NCBI RefSeq assembly: GCF_003149105.1
Contig: NZ_QGDS01000003.1
Span: 161,674 to 225,673, forward strand
From: Faecalicatena contorta
GTDB taxonomy: Bacteria; Bacillota; Clostridia; Lachnospirales; Lachnospiraceae
Direction of reading: 5' to 3'
DNA: 64,000 nt
The notes beneath the pieces are model-generated. The model made no database searches, was not told where the DNA came from, and was given only the letters and a program-made list of their open reading frames with translations. Every line of letters begins with the position of its first letter. Within the stretch, counting starts at the first letter, position 1. This document shows positions 32,801-40,548 of the stretch, piece after piece. The position numbers and the translations under genes were made by a program.

Positions 32801-33736
32801 CTACTCCTCTGGTTTTTCATACCGTGCAACTTCTGAAATAGTCTTGGTCAAGCCTGCAATTCCCTGTAATTCCGATGGAATGATAATCTTTGTTGCCTTG
32901 CCGTCCGCTGCTTTGGCAAATGCCTCCAGGCTCTTAATTGTAAGCACCGCATCATCAGCACCCGCTGCCTTAATAAATTCAATTCCCTGGGCAGTTGCTT
33001 TCTGCACACTCAGGATAGCTTCCGCCTGTCCTTCCGCCTCCTTGATTCTCTTCTGCTTCTCAGCCTCTGCTCTCAAAATGGCCGACTCTTTTGCAGCTTC
33101 CGCTTCCAGAATAACAGATTCCTTCTCACCTTCCGCTACAAGAATGGTAGATTTCTTCTCACCTTCTGCTCTCAGAATTGCCTCTCTTCGTTCACGCTCT
33201 GCCTTCATCTGTTTCTCCATTGCATCCTGGATCGCTTTTGGAGGCATAATGTTCTTCAATTCTACGCGGTTTACTTTTATTCCCCACGGGTCGGTAGCAA
33301 TATCGAGAGATGTACGCATCTTAGAGTTGATGGTCTCCCTGGATGTCAATGTTTCATCCAGTTCCAAATCACCGATAATATTACGCAGTGTGGTAGCTGT
33401 CAGATTCTCAATAGCAGATATGGGATTTTCTACACCATATGCATACTGCTTCGGGTCTGTAATCTGAAAAAATATAACCGTATCAATCTGTATAGTTACG
33501 TTATCCTTTGTGATTACCGCCTGGGGCTCAAAATCTACCACCTGCTCTTTTAAAGACACTTTCCTTGCAACTCTTTCGATAATCGGAATCTTAAAATGAA
33601 GTCCCACACTCCATGTAGCCCTGTACCCTCCCAGGCGCTCCAGTACATACGCATATGCCTGGGGCACAATCCTGATACTTGTAATCAGGATAAAAAGTAC
33701 AATTATTAATATAGCAATCAAAATAAAAGTTCCCAT
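32801..33736 (-). CDS. SPFH/Band 7 (stomatin-like) membrane protein
   Basis: A 311-residue protein with one N-terminal membrane helix (2-22), the Band 7 domain from about 25 to 200 (VPQAYAYVLERLGGYRATWSVGLHFKIPIIERV), and then a long Ala/Glu-rich coiled coil (200-255; EAEAAKESAILRAEAEKQ-type repeats) and C-terminal helix. Stomatin/QmcA-type proteins oligomerise into large rings in membrane microdomains. It follows the NfeD gene by 3 bases; SPFH-NfeD pairs are an established partnership, NfeD being the membrane partner. GGAGGAATAGAG ribosome site. Confidence 0.93.
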   Translation of the reverse strand: MGTFILIAILIIVLFILITSIRIVPQAYAYVLERLGGYRATWSVGLHFKIPIIERVARKVSLKEQVVDFEPQAVITKDNVTIQIDTVIFFQITDPKQYAYGVENPISAIENLTATTLRNIIGDLELDETLTSRETINSKMRTSLDIATDPWGIKVNRVELKNIMPPKAIQDAMEKQMKAERERREAILRAEGEKKSTILVAEGEKESVILEAEAAKESAILRAEAEKQKRIKEAEGQAEAILSVQKATAQGIEFIKAAGADDAVLTIKSLEAFAKAADGKATKIIIPSELQGIAGLTKTISEVARYEKPEE

Positions 33737-33739
33737 ACT

Positions 33740-34183
33740 CTATTCCTCCTCATATTTTTTTACAATCAGTTTCACTCCGGATATACTGACTACCTTCGCC
33801 AGTGTTCCCGGCTCCAATACATCTTCATCCTTCTCGGCTCTCGCCGTCCATTCCAGGCCTCCTACAACTGCTGTTCCTGTTTGTGCCAGGTTATCTACAG
33901 TCTCTGTAACTCTGACTATCTTACCAATTATACCTTCATAATTCGTCTTCTCATGATGAGCATTTATGTATTTTACCGCAAAAGGCCGGGTAAAAAACAA
34001 TAGTAAAAATGAGACAACGAAAAATGCACTTATCTGCCACATCAAATTTAGATTGGCAATGTTAAGAAGCAATGCTGCCAGAGCTCCTCCGGCCAGCCAG
34101 ATCGAGGTCAAGCCAACCGTTATAATCTCGATTACCAAAAAAATAATCAACAGTCCAAGCCATATAAAAGCTTCTCTCTCCAT
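33740..34183 (-). CDS. NfeD-family membrane protein
   Basis: A 147-residue protein: three membrane segments in the first 75 residues (AFIWLGLLIIFLVIEIITVGL; IWLAGGALAALLLNIANL; ISAFFVVSFLLLFF), then an OB-fold domain (about 85-147, ending in VVSISGVKLIVKKYE) containing the GTAVVGGLEWTARA strand. This short, protease-free NfeD accompanies stomatin-like proteins, here the adjacent gene 3 bases downstream. Function is probably structural organisation of the SPFH ring. AGAAGGGAGA ribosome site; a TATAAT box on the minus strand at 34265-34270 may be its promoter. Confidence 0.92.
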   Translation of the reverse strand: MEREAFIWLGLLIIFLVIEIITVGLTSIWLAGGALAALLLNIANLNLMWQISAFFVVSFLLLFFTRPFAVKYINAHHEKTNYEGIIGKIVRVTETVDNLAQTGTAVVGGLEWTARAEKDEDVLEPGTLAKVVSISGVKLIVKKYEEE

Positions 34184-34359
34184 ACTTCTCCCTTCTCTCA
34201 GATTTTATTTCATCTGGCTTTTTATTTTTCCTGATGATAATTATATGTTAATCCGGTTTTTTCTATTATACAATACTTTTTGCGTGAATGCAGTGATTTC
34301 TTGCTTTAATCTCTCCAGCTTGTCCCTCAGTTCAGTTTTTCCCTGCTGTGTTTCTGTAT

Positions 34360-35118
34360 TTAAAACTCCGTCATATTTTGCCGGAAGCGGATTGGAAGAT
34401 GATTTCTCTGTAAATTTAGGTTTTCACGCTCTTCAATAGAAATAGACTTACAGAATCCTTTCCATAGGTTTGCAAACTCCTCTTCCGCTTCTGATATTCT
34501 TCCTGCTGCTTCTGTATCAAGTATCTCACCCTGGACCAGCACCCAGTTTTTCCTTGCCTGATGAACGAGAAATACTCTGTGGGTCTTATCATAGACCATC
34601 CAGTGCTCCAGCGGAAACCTGTTTGTAAAATGATCTGCAATGCAGGTAAGAACCTGACCTTTTGGTGTAATCTCAGAAAGCATCACCCCGTTTTCAAGTT
34701 CCCTGAAACGGATAAATTCAGTAAAGAAATGCGCCTCATTGGCAACCTTTCTGCTCAGTTCAAACACCTTCGCTACATGGGGATTGCTCAAATGCTCCAT
34801 TATCTTCTTACTGTCCTTTACTTTTCTTGCTTCCAGCATCGTATGGTATACCGCGTCTGCCCTTTCACAATCATCCGACAATAATGCATGGTAAAGATCC
34901 CAGTATGCATTATACCCCAAATTCTTCTTTATCAGCCTCTCCACTGCAATGGATTTTTGTATCGTCTCCTCCACTTCAATATATTCACAGAACAATTGTG
35001 GTATCATCACTCCCCTCAGGGCAATGCCTGAATCTCCATCCCGGTTTTCCTTCCATGCATCATGTATAGCTGAAAAAATACCTGTAATCGTATCATGACA
35101 AATATAGACCTGTTTCAT
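34360..35118 (-). CDS. TIGR03915-family putative DNA repair protein (DUF4130)
   Basis: A 252-residue protein recognised from its N-terminus (VYICHDTITGIFSAIHDAW), the central LGYNAYWDLYHALLSDDCERADAVYHTM block, and the ending NHLPIRFRQNMTEF. This matches the TIGR03915/DUF4130 family, which nearly always neighbours a TIGR03916 radical SAM protein, as it does here. Annotated in databases as putative DNA modification or repair; biochemistry is unknown. The frame is open another 62 codons upstream through a GC-rich repeat-like gap, but GGAAGG six bases before the ATG at 35118 marks the start; the ATG at 35124 abuts the site. Probably co-transcribed from the SOS-box promoter ahead of the radical SAM gene. 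Confidence 0.82.
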   Translation of the reverse strand: MKQVYICHDTITGIFSAIHDAWKENRDGDSGIALRGVMIPQLFCEYIEVEETIQKSIAVERLIKKNLGYNAYWDLYHALLSDDCERADAVYHTMLEARKVKDSKKIMEHLSNPHVAKVFELSRKVANEAHFFTEFIRFRELENGVMLSEITPKGQVLTCIADHFTNRFPLEHWMVYDKTHRVFLVHQARKNWVLVQGEILDTEAAGRISEAEEEFANLWKGFCKSISIEERENLNLQRNHLPIRFRQNMTEF

Positions 35119-35266
35119 GTCCATCCTTCCTTCATTCGCGCGAAAGCGGCGAGCCAAGTGGACATGTTTACATGAACATCCGGCGACCGTCCGCGTAGTA
35201 TTTAACCTTAAATGTGAGCCTGCTGCACCCGGCTGCCCGCCCATGAATGACCACTGCTTTTCACCT
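35119..35266. repeat. GC-rich repeat-like gap inside the repair cassette
   Basis: 148 bp between the two repair genes. Contains an imperfect palindrome around 35159-35180 (GGACATGTTTACATG followed by AACATCC) flanked by CGCGCGAAAGCGGCGAGCC and CGGCGACCGTCCGCG. More GC-rich than the neighbouring genes and reminiscent of dispersed intergenic palindromic repeats of Lachnospiraceae; a processing or stability role is possible. Confidence 0.4.
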
Positions 35267-36586
35267 TTAGCGGAGGATTGCCTGTCCGGAGACCATATCA
35301 TCAAACAATGATAGTTGCTTAAATGTCATCCCCCGCACAGAATCGGGCAGCCTTTCTTTTGTGTTCAGCAGATTTCTCATGATGTAGTCTTCCTCTATTT
35401 TCGTCCGGTACATCATCTTTCCATTGCATGTCAGAAAGTAAAGAGCTCTCTTTAACACAACTCCCATCTTCTTTAAATCTTCAAACTGCAGGGTTCCCAT
35501 CCTTCTTGCTTTTACAATTCTGGATGCTGATTTACAGCCGATTCCGGGAACACGAAGGAGGGTATTATAATCTGCCCTGTTCACCTCCACCGGAAAGTAT
35601 TCCAGGTGCTTTAATGCCCAGTCACACTTAGGGTCTAAAAAAATGTTAAAATTCGGACTCTTTTCGTTTAGAAGCTCGCCTGCCTCGAAACGGTAGAACC
35701 TTAACAGCCAGTCTGCCTGGTACAGCCTGTGCTCCCTGAGCAGAGGAGGACCTTCTCCGGTCCTTGCGGGCAGTGCAGAATCCTCATTCACTGCAACAAA
35801 AGCCGAATAAAAGACTCTTTTCAGCTCAAACTTTTTATACAGTGACTCTGCAACACTCAAAATCTGATAGTCAGTCTCTGGTGTGGCTCCGATAATCATC
35901 TGCGTACTCTGTCCCGCCGGAACAAACCGGGGCGCATTCTTATACAGGACTATCTCCTGCTTATTATCTTCCATCTTCTGCTGTACCAGACGCATTGGTG
36001 TCAGAATATTCTTCCGGTTCTTATGGGGGGCCAGGAGCCTGAGGCTCTCTGCTGTCGGCAGTTCCAGATTCACACTCATCCTGTCTGCCAAAAAACCGAC
36101 TCTCTGGATTAAATCCTGAGCCGCTCCGGGAATTGCCTTAACATGAATATAGCCCTGAAAGTTGCATTCATGACGCAGCTTATACAAAGCTGCATAAATC
36201 AGTTCCATAGTATAATTAGGGCTTTTTAAAATCCCGGAGCTCAAAAACAGACCCTCTATATAATTTCTCCTGTAAAATTCCATTGTCAGTGTACAAATCT
36301 CATCTGGTGTAAAAGAAGTTCTCACTACATCATTGGATGATCTGTTGACACAATACTTGCAATCATAGATACATTCATTCGTAAATAAAATCTTCAGCAG
36401 GGAAATGCACCGTCCATCTGCCGAAAAACTGTGGCAGATTCCTGCCTTATGGCAATTCCCCATCCCTGTTCCGTCTCCCTGACGGTCAACACCACTTGAA
36501 GTACATGCAACATCATATTTGGCAGCATCACTTAATATCTGCAGTTTATCATATATCCCCATCTGCTCCTGAATAATCTCCGCCAT
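35267..36586 (-). CDS. TIGR03916-family radical SAM protein, putative DNA repair/modification
   Basis: A 439-residue protein. The radical SAM cluster motif is C-x3-C-x2-C at Cys72, Cys76 and Cys79 (ECIYDCKYC), preceded by another Cys-rich patch (CHKAGICHSF, 45-54). The TIM-barrel part extends to about 300 and a helix-hairpin-helix DNA-binding motif lies near 345-370 (LLRVPGIGCKSASRIVKARR). Together with TIGR03915 this pair is annotated as putative DNA modification/repair. The HhH motif argues for a nucleic-acid substrate. A TTG three codons upstream was rejected because AAAGGAG is 9 bases before the ATG at 36586. Its promoter contains two LexA-box-like sequences, direct evidence for DNA-damage regulation. 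Confidence 0.88.
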   Translation of the reverse strand: MAEIIQEQMGIYDKLQILSDAAKYDVACTSSGVDRQGDGTGMGNCHKAGICHSFSADGRCISLLKILFTNECIYDCKYCVNRSSNDVVRTSFTPDEICTLTMEFYRRNYIEGLFLSSGILKSPNYTMELIYAALYKLRHECNFQGYIHVKAIPGAAQDLIQRVGFLADRMSVNLELPTAESLRLLAPHKNRKNILTPMRLVQQKMEDNKQEIVLYKNAPRFVPAGQSTQMIIGATPETDYQILSVAESLYKKFELKRVFYSAFVAVNEDSALPARTGEGPPLLREHRLYQADWLLRFYRFEAGELLNEKSPNFNIFLDPKCDWALKHLEYFPVEVNRADYNTLLRVPGIGCKSASRIVKARRMGTLQFEDLKKMGVVLKRALYFLTCNGKMMYRTKIEEDYIMRNLLNTKERLPDSVRGMTFKQLSLFDDMVSGQAILR

Positions 36587-36627
36587 CCGAATCAACTCCT
36601 TTAAACTTTTAATACTTCACCCTTTCA

Positions 36628-36639
36628 GAACGTACGTTC
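36628..36639. promoter_or_regulatory. SOS (LexA/DinR) box 1
   Basis: GAACGTACGTTC, a perfect GAAC-N4-GTTC palindrome, the core of the Gram-positive LexA operator. Located just downstream of the -10 box of the radical SAM gene promoter, 42 bases before its start. Confidence 0.8.
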
Positions 36640-36649
36640 TTATTTGTTT

Positions 36650-36678
36650 ATCATAGCACATATGTTCGTTATTTACAA
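36650..36678 (-). promoter_or_regulatory. SigA promoter of the repair cassette with second SOS box in the spacer
   Basis: Minus strand TTGTAA (36673-36678), 17 bases, TATGAT (36650-36655). The spacer contains CGAACATATGTGC (36656-36668), one mismatch from the LexA core GAAC-N4-GTTC. Binding of LexA to both boxes would block the promoter. Confidence 0.7.
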
Positions 36679-36840
36679 GGAGCTTTTACTATTCTGCCCA
36701 AAAACTAAGAAAGCAACTATGAGCACTGGTTAATTTTATATCGTAATAATTAACGCTCATTCAGTTGTGAAGGGCGGAGTAGTTTGATATGATTGAGTTA
36801 GTCAAAGACCGCTCCAAATAAAATCAGGGAGGCAATCCTT

Positions 36841-37890
36841 ATGCCAATAGGAGAAGTAATACGTAAATATAGAAAAATCCGAAATATGACACAGGAAGAA
36901 ATGGCGAATCGTCTTGGAATAACAGCCCCAGCAGTCAATAAGTGGGAAAATGGTAATTCTTTACCGGACATAATGCTGCTGGCTCCAATTGCCAGATTGC
37001 TTGACATTACGCTTGATACCTTATTGTCCTTTCAGAAGGAACTTACCGATGAAGAAGTAAACAGATTAATTGAGGAAGCCGGCCGCATGCTTAAAAGTAA
37101 AAGCTACGAGGAAGCATTCGAGTGGGCAAAGGAAAAGCTGGAAATATATCCGAATTGTGAGAACTTGCTCTGGCAGATGGCAATGATATTTGATGTAACA
37201 CGTTTATTTGATGTAACACGTTTAACGGAAGAGATTCCTGATTCAGAAAAATACGACAATTATTTTAAGATTTGCTATGTCCGCTTGTTGGAGAGTAAAG
37301 ATGAGACTATCAGGACTGCTGCTGCGAATTCTTTGTTTGAATTTTATTCAAGAAAGGACGAGTATAAAAAAGCAGAGGAATATCTATCTTATTTTTCAAA
37401 CCAAAATCCTGAAAAAAAGAGGAAACAGGCAGTAATTTTCAGCAAAACCAATCGGATAAGCGAAGCATATAGAGTATATGAAGAATTATTATTCTCAGGT
37501 TATCAAATGATAAATCTAGTATTTCACAGCATCTATATGCTGGCAATGCAGGAGAAAGATATGAAGAAGGCACATCTGCTTGTTGAAAAACAGACAGAAC
37601 TGGCGAATATTTTTGAAATGGGAGAGTACCATGAGATTTCATGTAAGCTTGACTTGGCAACGATAGAGGAAGATGCAGAAGCAACGATAGAAACAATGGA
37701 AAAAATGATTTCATGTGTTGACACAATATGTGGTTTTTGCAAATCACCTCTTTATGAGCATATGTCATTTAAAAACGCAAGGGAAGAGTTTCTTACAGAA
37801 TTGAAAAATAATTTGCTGGACTGCTTCCGGGATGAAGAAGCTTATGGATTTTTGAAATATGATAAGAGATGGCAGGAATTAGTAAAATAA
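36841..37890 (+). CDS. XRE-family regulator with TPR-like helical domain
   Basis: A 349-residue protein: Cro/C1-type HTH at residues 3-58 (IRKYRKIRNMTQEEMANRLGITAPAVNKWENG), followed by an all-helical region (70-345) of degenerate tetratricopeptide-like hairpins (KSYEEAFEWAKEKLEIYPNCENLLWQMA). The arrangement resembles peptide-sensing or unknown-ligand XRE-TPR regulators common in Clostridia. GGGAGG lies 9 bases before the ATG. A perfect 18-bp tandem duplication (37189-37224) repeats FDVTRL twice at about residues 117-128. It is divergent from the SOS-controlled repair genes; an inverted repeat GTTAATT/AATTAAC (about 36728-36753) upstream could be its operator. Confidence 0.85.
   Translation: MPIGEVIRKYRKIRNMTQEEMANRLGITAPAVNKWENGNSLPDIMLLAPIARLLDITLDTLLSFQKELTDEEVNRLIEEAGRMLKSKSYEEAFEWAKEKLEIYPNCENLLWQMAMIFDVTRLFDVTRLTEEIPDSEKYDNYFKICYVRLLESKDETIRTAAANSLFEFYSRKDEYKKAEEYLSYFSNQNPEKKRKQAVIFSKTNRISEAYRVYEELLFSGYQMINLVFHSIYMLAMQEKDMKKAHLLVEKQTELANIFEMGEYHEISCKLDLATIEEDAEATIETMEKMISCVDTICGFCKSPLYEHMSFKNAREEFLTELKNNLLDCFRDEEAYGFLKYDKRWQELVK
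37189..37224 (+). repeat. perfect 18-bp tandem duplication inside the XRE gene
   Basis: Two identical head-to-tail copies of TTTGATGTAACACGTTTA, adding six residues in frame (FDVTRL twice). Confidence 0.95.
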
Positions 37891-37913
37891 TAGCAACACA
37901 CTCCGTTTATGTC

Positions 37914-37969
37914 ACGGTTTAGACGCTTTGGAGCCTTATTCCACATGACTTTCAAAGCGTCTAAACCGT
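37914..37969. terminator. 17-bp stem bidirectional terminator between XRE gene and ptsI
   Basis: ACGGTTTAGACGCTTTG and its exact complement surround a 22-base loop, between convergent genes ending at 37890 and 37982. No long T-run. Confidence 0.7.
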
Positions 37970-37981
37970 TCGGACAATGTT

Positions 37982-39604
37982 CTATTCACATTCCCTGATT
38001 CTCTTTCTCAAAGGAAGAATCATAGATGGAGATACAGAAAGTTCATCCAGTCCCATTTTCAGGAATTCCTCTGTCAATTCCAAATCAGCTCCCAATTCAC
38101 CGCAGATGCCAATCCACTTGCCTTCTGCGTGTGCGTTTTCCGCAGCCATCCTGATCATAGAAAGCACTGCCGGATGATGAGGATCATAAAACTCATCCAG
38201 CTTTGAATTCTGGCGGTCAATGGCCAGAGTATACTGTGTCAGGTCATTGGTTCCCACACTGAAAAAGTCCACTTCCCGCGCCAAATCACGGCTGATCATA
38301 ACGGAAGCCGGTGTCTCAATCATTACACCCGTCTCTACATTTTCCTTGAATGGAATTCCCTGGGCTTTCAGTTCATCCTGTACGTCCCCAATGATTTCCT
38401 TAATTCTCTGAATTTCTTTTACAGAGATAATCATAGGGAACATAATAGAAATATTTCCAAATACCGCTGCACGGTATAATGCACGTAATTGTGTTTTGAA
38501 GATTTCAGTTCTTGTCAGGCAGATACGTATGGCACGGTAGCCAAGCGCCGGATTCTCTTCTTTATCCAGTCCAAAATAATCTACCTGCTTATCCGCCCCA
38601 ATATCCAGCGTCCGGATAATCACTTTCTTGCCGGCCATATTCTCTGCAACCTGCTTGTACACTGCAAACTGCTGTTCCTCTGTAGGGAAGGTATCATTCT
38701 CCAAATATAAAAACTCACTTCTGAACAGGCCTATTCCGCCTGCATCATTCTTAAGAACAGCGCCTACATCGGATACATTTCCGATATTGGCGTAGATATT
38801 AATCTTCTGACCGCTCTTTGTTACATTCTCCTTGCCTTTCAGCTCCTCAAGAAGTGCCTTCTGTGCCAAATCCTTTGCACGCTTTTCCTGCATCTCCGCA
38901 AGAGTTGCCTCGTCCGGGTCTATATACAGCTTGCCGGTAAAACCGTCAATAACAGCCATTTGTCCGTCAAGCTGGGGACTAAGTTCCCCACCCAGTCCGA
39001 TAACCGCCGGGATATTCATGGTCCTTGCCAAAATTGCAGTATGGGAGTTGGAAGACCCGTACATGGTGGCAAAACCAAGCACCTTGCTCTTATCTAACTG
39101 TACGGTCTCACTGGGTGCCAGATCATCAGACGCAATAATACACGGCTCGTCTGTCTGATTTATCCCCTCGTCTACCCCGCATAGAATATTCAGCACACGC
39201 TCGGATACGTCCTTCACATCTGCAGCACGTCCCTGCATGTAGGCATCATCCATGGAAGAAAACATTTGTGCAAAATTATCCGCGGTAGTAGCTACCGCAA
39301 ACTCTGCATTTACTTCCTGCGTGCAGATGATATTTTCAATGGATTCAATATAATCCAGGTCTTCCAGCATCATCTGGTGAATCTCAAAAATCATGGCATT
39401 TGCTTCACCGACATCTTCCAAAGCCTTATCATAAAGCCCTTTTAACTGCTCAATGGCTGACGCCTTTGCACCCTGAAAACGGGTGCACTCCGCCTTCACG
39501 TCATCTACATGCGTACGCTTAATTACTTTCTGATTTCTCTTATAAAAAGAAAGCTTTCCGATGGATACACCACCAAATACGCTTTTACCTGTTATTGTAA
39601 TCAT
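37982..39604 (-). CDS. ptsI: PTS enzyme I (phosphoenolpyruvate-protein phosphotransferase)
   Basis: A 540-residue cytosolic kinase that transfers phosphate from phosphoenolpyruvate to HPr. N-terminal domain with the active-site His188 in GSSNSHTAILAR; C-terminal PEP-binding barrel with GIGLFRSEFLYL near 295, FRxxx-type Arg, and GTNDLTQYTLAIDR near 451-464; the active-site Cys is in GICGELGAD near 500. The length is slightly short of the 570 typical for E. coli, common in Clostridia. It lies 45 bases downstream of ptsH in the same transcript, the reverse of nothing unusual: ptsH-ptsI is the normal order. GAAGGAAGG ribosome site. Confidence 0.97.
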   Translation of the reverse strand: MITITGKSVFGGVSIGKLSFYKRNQKVIKRTHVDDVKAECTRFQGAKASAIEQLKGLYDKALEDVGEANAMIFEIHQMMLEDLDYIESIENIICTQEVNAEFAVATTADNFAQMFSSMDDAYMQGRAADVKDVSERVLNILCGVDEGINQTDEPCIIASDDLAPSETVQLDKSKVLGFATMYGSSNSHTAILARTMNIPAVIGLGGELSPQLDGQMAVIDGFTGKLYIDPDEATLAEMQEKRAKDLAQKALLEELKGKENVTKSGQKINIYANIGNVSDVGAVLKNDAGGIGLFRSEFLYLENDTFPTEEQQFAVYKQVAENMAGKKVIIRTLDIGADKQVDYFGLDKEENPALGYRAIRICLTRTEIFKTQLRALYRAAVFGNISIMFPMIISVKEIQRIKEIIGDVQDELKAQGIPFKENVETGVMIETPASVMISRDLAREVDFFSVGTNDLTQYTLAIDRQNSKLDEFYDPHHPAVLSMIRMAAENAHAEGKWIGICGELGADLELTEEFLKMGLDELSVSPSMILPLRKRIRECE

Positions 39605-39649
39605 AGTACCTTCCTTCTGGAAATCCCCTGAATTTGGAATAGTCCTGAA

Positions 39650-39907
39650 TTATAAATTTTCTTTGAAAAAGGCTTCCAGTTCTGCAATTGCAGTCTCTTC
39701 ATCTTCGCCTTCTGCTGTTATAATGATTTCTTCGCCTGTCTTAGCACCCAGTCCCATAACACCGAAGATTCTCTTTGCATCAGCACTTTTTTCACCTTTT
39801 GCAATCTTAATATCAGACTTGTAACCTGCTGCCTGCTTAACTAACAATCCTGCCGGTCTTGCGTGAATTCCCTCTGGGTCTGTAATAGCATATTTAAATT
39901 CTTTCAT
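39650..39907 (-). CDS. ptsH: HPr phosphocarrier protein with Arg at position 46
   Basis: An 85-residue PTS phosphocarrier. GIHARPAG supplies the phosphorylatable His15 and Arg17. At the regulatory site the usual KS(I/L)xG pattern reads KRIFGVM: counting from Met1, residue 46 is Arg, not Ser. In most Firmicutes Ser46 is phosphorylated by HPr kinase to form the CcpA corepressor; this copy cannot be so modified. Sugar-uptake function through His15 should be intact. GGAGG site; consensus promoter upstream (39945-39973). Immediately followed by ptsI. Confidence 0.95.
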   Translation of the reverse strand: MKEFKYAITDPEGIHARPAGLLVKQAAGYKSDIKIAKGEKSADAKRIFGVMGLGAKTGEEIIITAEGEDEETAIAELEAFFKENL

Positions 39908-39944
39908 AGTACAATCCTCCTGTTTTATGTTTTTAATTTAACTT

Positions 39945-39973
39945 AGTATATAACATATCAGGGACTTTTTCAA
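39945..39973 (-). promoter_or_regulatory. SigA promoter of ptsHI
   Basis: Minus strand TTGAAA (39968-39973), 17 bases, TATACT (39945-39950), 38 bases before the ptsH start. No catabolite-response element was obvious around it. Confidence 0.8.
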
Positions 39974-40124
39974 TTGCTTGCCAATTATTTAATTGCACCT
40001 TGTTTCATAAACTTTTGCAGAATCCTAATGAAATCACAGAAAACTTATTACCGTCTCAAATCATTTGTACCGGTATCTTCTTCCAAATCTTTTGTGTATT
40101 TCTACGAAACATTTTATAAATACA

Positions 40125-40229
40125 TTGACTTTTATTGTTAAATATGCTACGCTAATACAGCGTTGTTCATCTATTTAATGGACAATGTAAGTACTTTATT
40201 ATTTATTTTTATTTATGGAGGGTAACAAC
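40125..40229 (+). promoter_or_regulatory. promoter and structured leader of the cold-shock gene
   Basis: TTGACT (40125-40130), 17 bases, TACGCT (40148-40153), then a roughly 70-base leader with a possible hairpin of TTGTTCAT/ATGGACAA (one wobble, near 40162-40186) and a GGAGGG ribosome site (40217-40222). The rest of the 323-bp gap between ptsH and this gene (39974-40124) is AT-rich with no feature seen. Confidence 0.5.
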
Positions 40230-40230
40230 A

Positions 40231-40428
40231 ATGACAGGTACAGTAAAATGGTTTAACAACCAAAAAGGTTATGGATTCATCTCTGATTCAGAAGGAAACG
40301 ATGTATTCGTACACTACTCAGGACTAAGTATGGATGGATTCAAATCTTTAGAAGAAGGTCAGGCTGTTGAGTTTGACGTAACAGAAGGCGCTAAAGGACC
40401 TCAGGCAACTAATGTAGTAAAAATTTAA
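40231..40428 (+). CDS. cold-shock protein, CspA family
   Basis: A 65-residue single OB-fold RNA-binding protein. RNP1 is KGYGFIS (residues 13-19) and RNP2 is DVFVHYS (residues 25-31), where HYS replaces the more common HFS. It binds single-stranded RNA or DNA as an RNA chaperone during cold or growth transitions. Length is standard. Strong GGAGGG site 8 bases before the ATG and a structured leader. Single gene between ptsH (divergent) and an ACT-domain gene (convergent). Confidence 0.97.
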   Translation: MTGTVKWFNNQKGYGFISDSEGNDVFVHYSGLSMDGFKSLEEGQAVEFDVTEGAKGPQATNVVKI

Positions 40429-40510
40429 TCAGAATTTTAAATGTACCTTTTAATATATAATGAGATTTAATATTTAAAAGAAATACAGAGAAATGTGATT
40501 AAGAATTAGA

Positions 40511-40543
40511 AAAAGGTATCCGGAAACTTTCCGGATACCTTTT
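40511..40543. terminator. bidirectional intrinsic terminator
   Basis: AAAAGGTATCCGG, seven-base loop, CCGGATACCTTTT. It serves both the cold-shock gene (plus) and the aryl-pyruvate operon (minus, ending at 40549), as A- and T-runs flank it on either side. Confidence 0.9.
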
Positions 40544-40548
40544 CTGAT

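Noticed and set aside
34241..34429. Minus-strand frame with coding-like text (TELRDKLERLKQEI) between TIGR03915 and nfeD
   Set aside because: It follows a stop codon, has no start codon, overlaps the TIGR03915 3' end in another frame, and contains the nfeD TATAAT box; TIGR03915 already ends in its normal NMTEF.
35125..35304. 62-codon upstream extension of the TIGR03915 gene
   Set aside because: The extension is low-complexity GC-rich sequence overlapping the radical SAM gene end; the ribosome site GGAAGG is six bases before the ATG at 35118.
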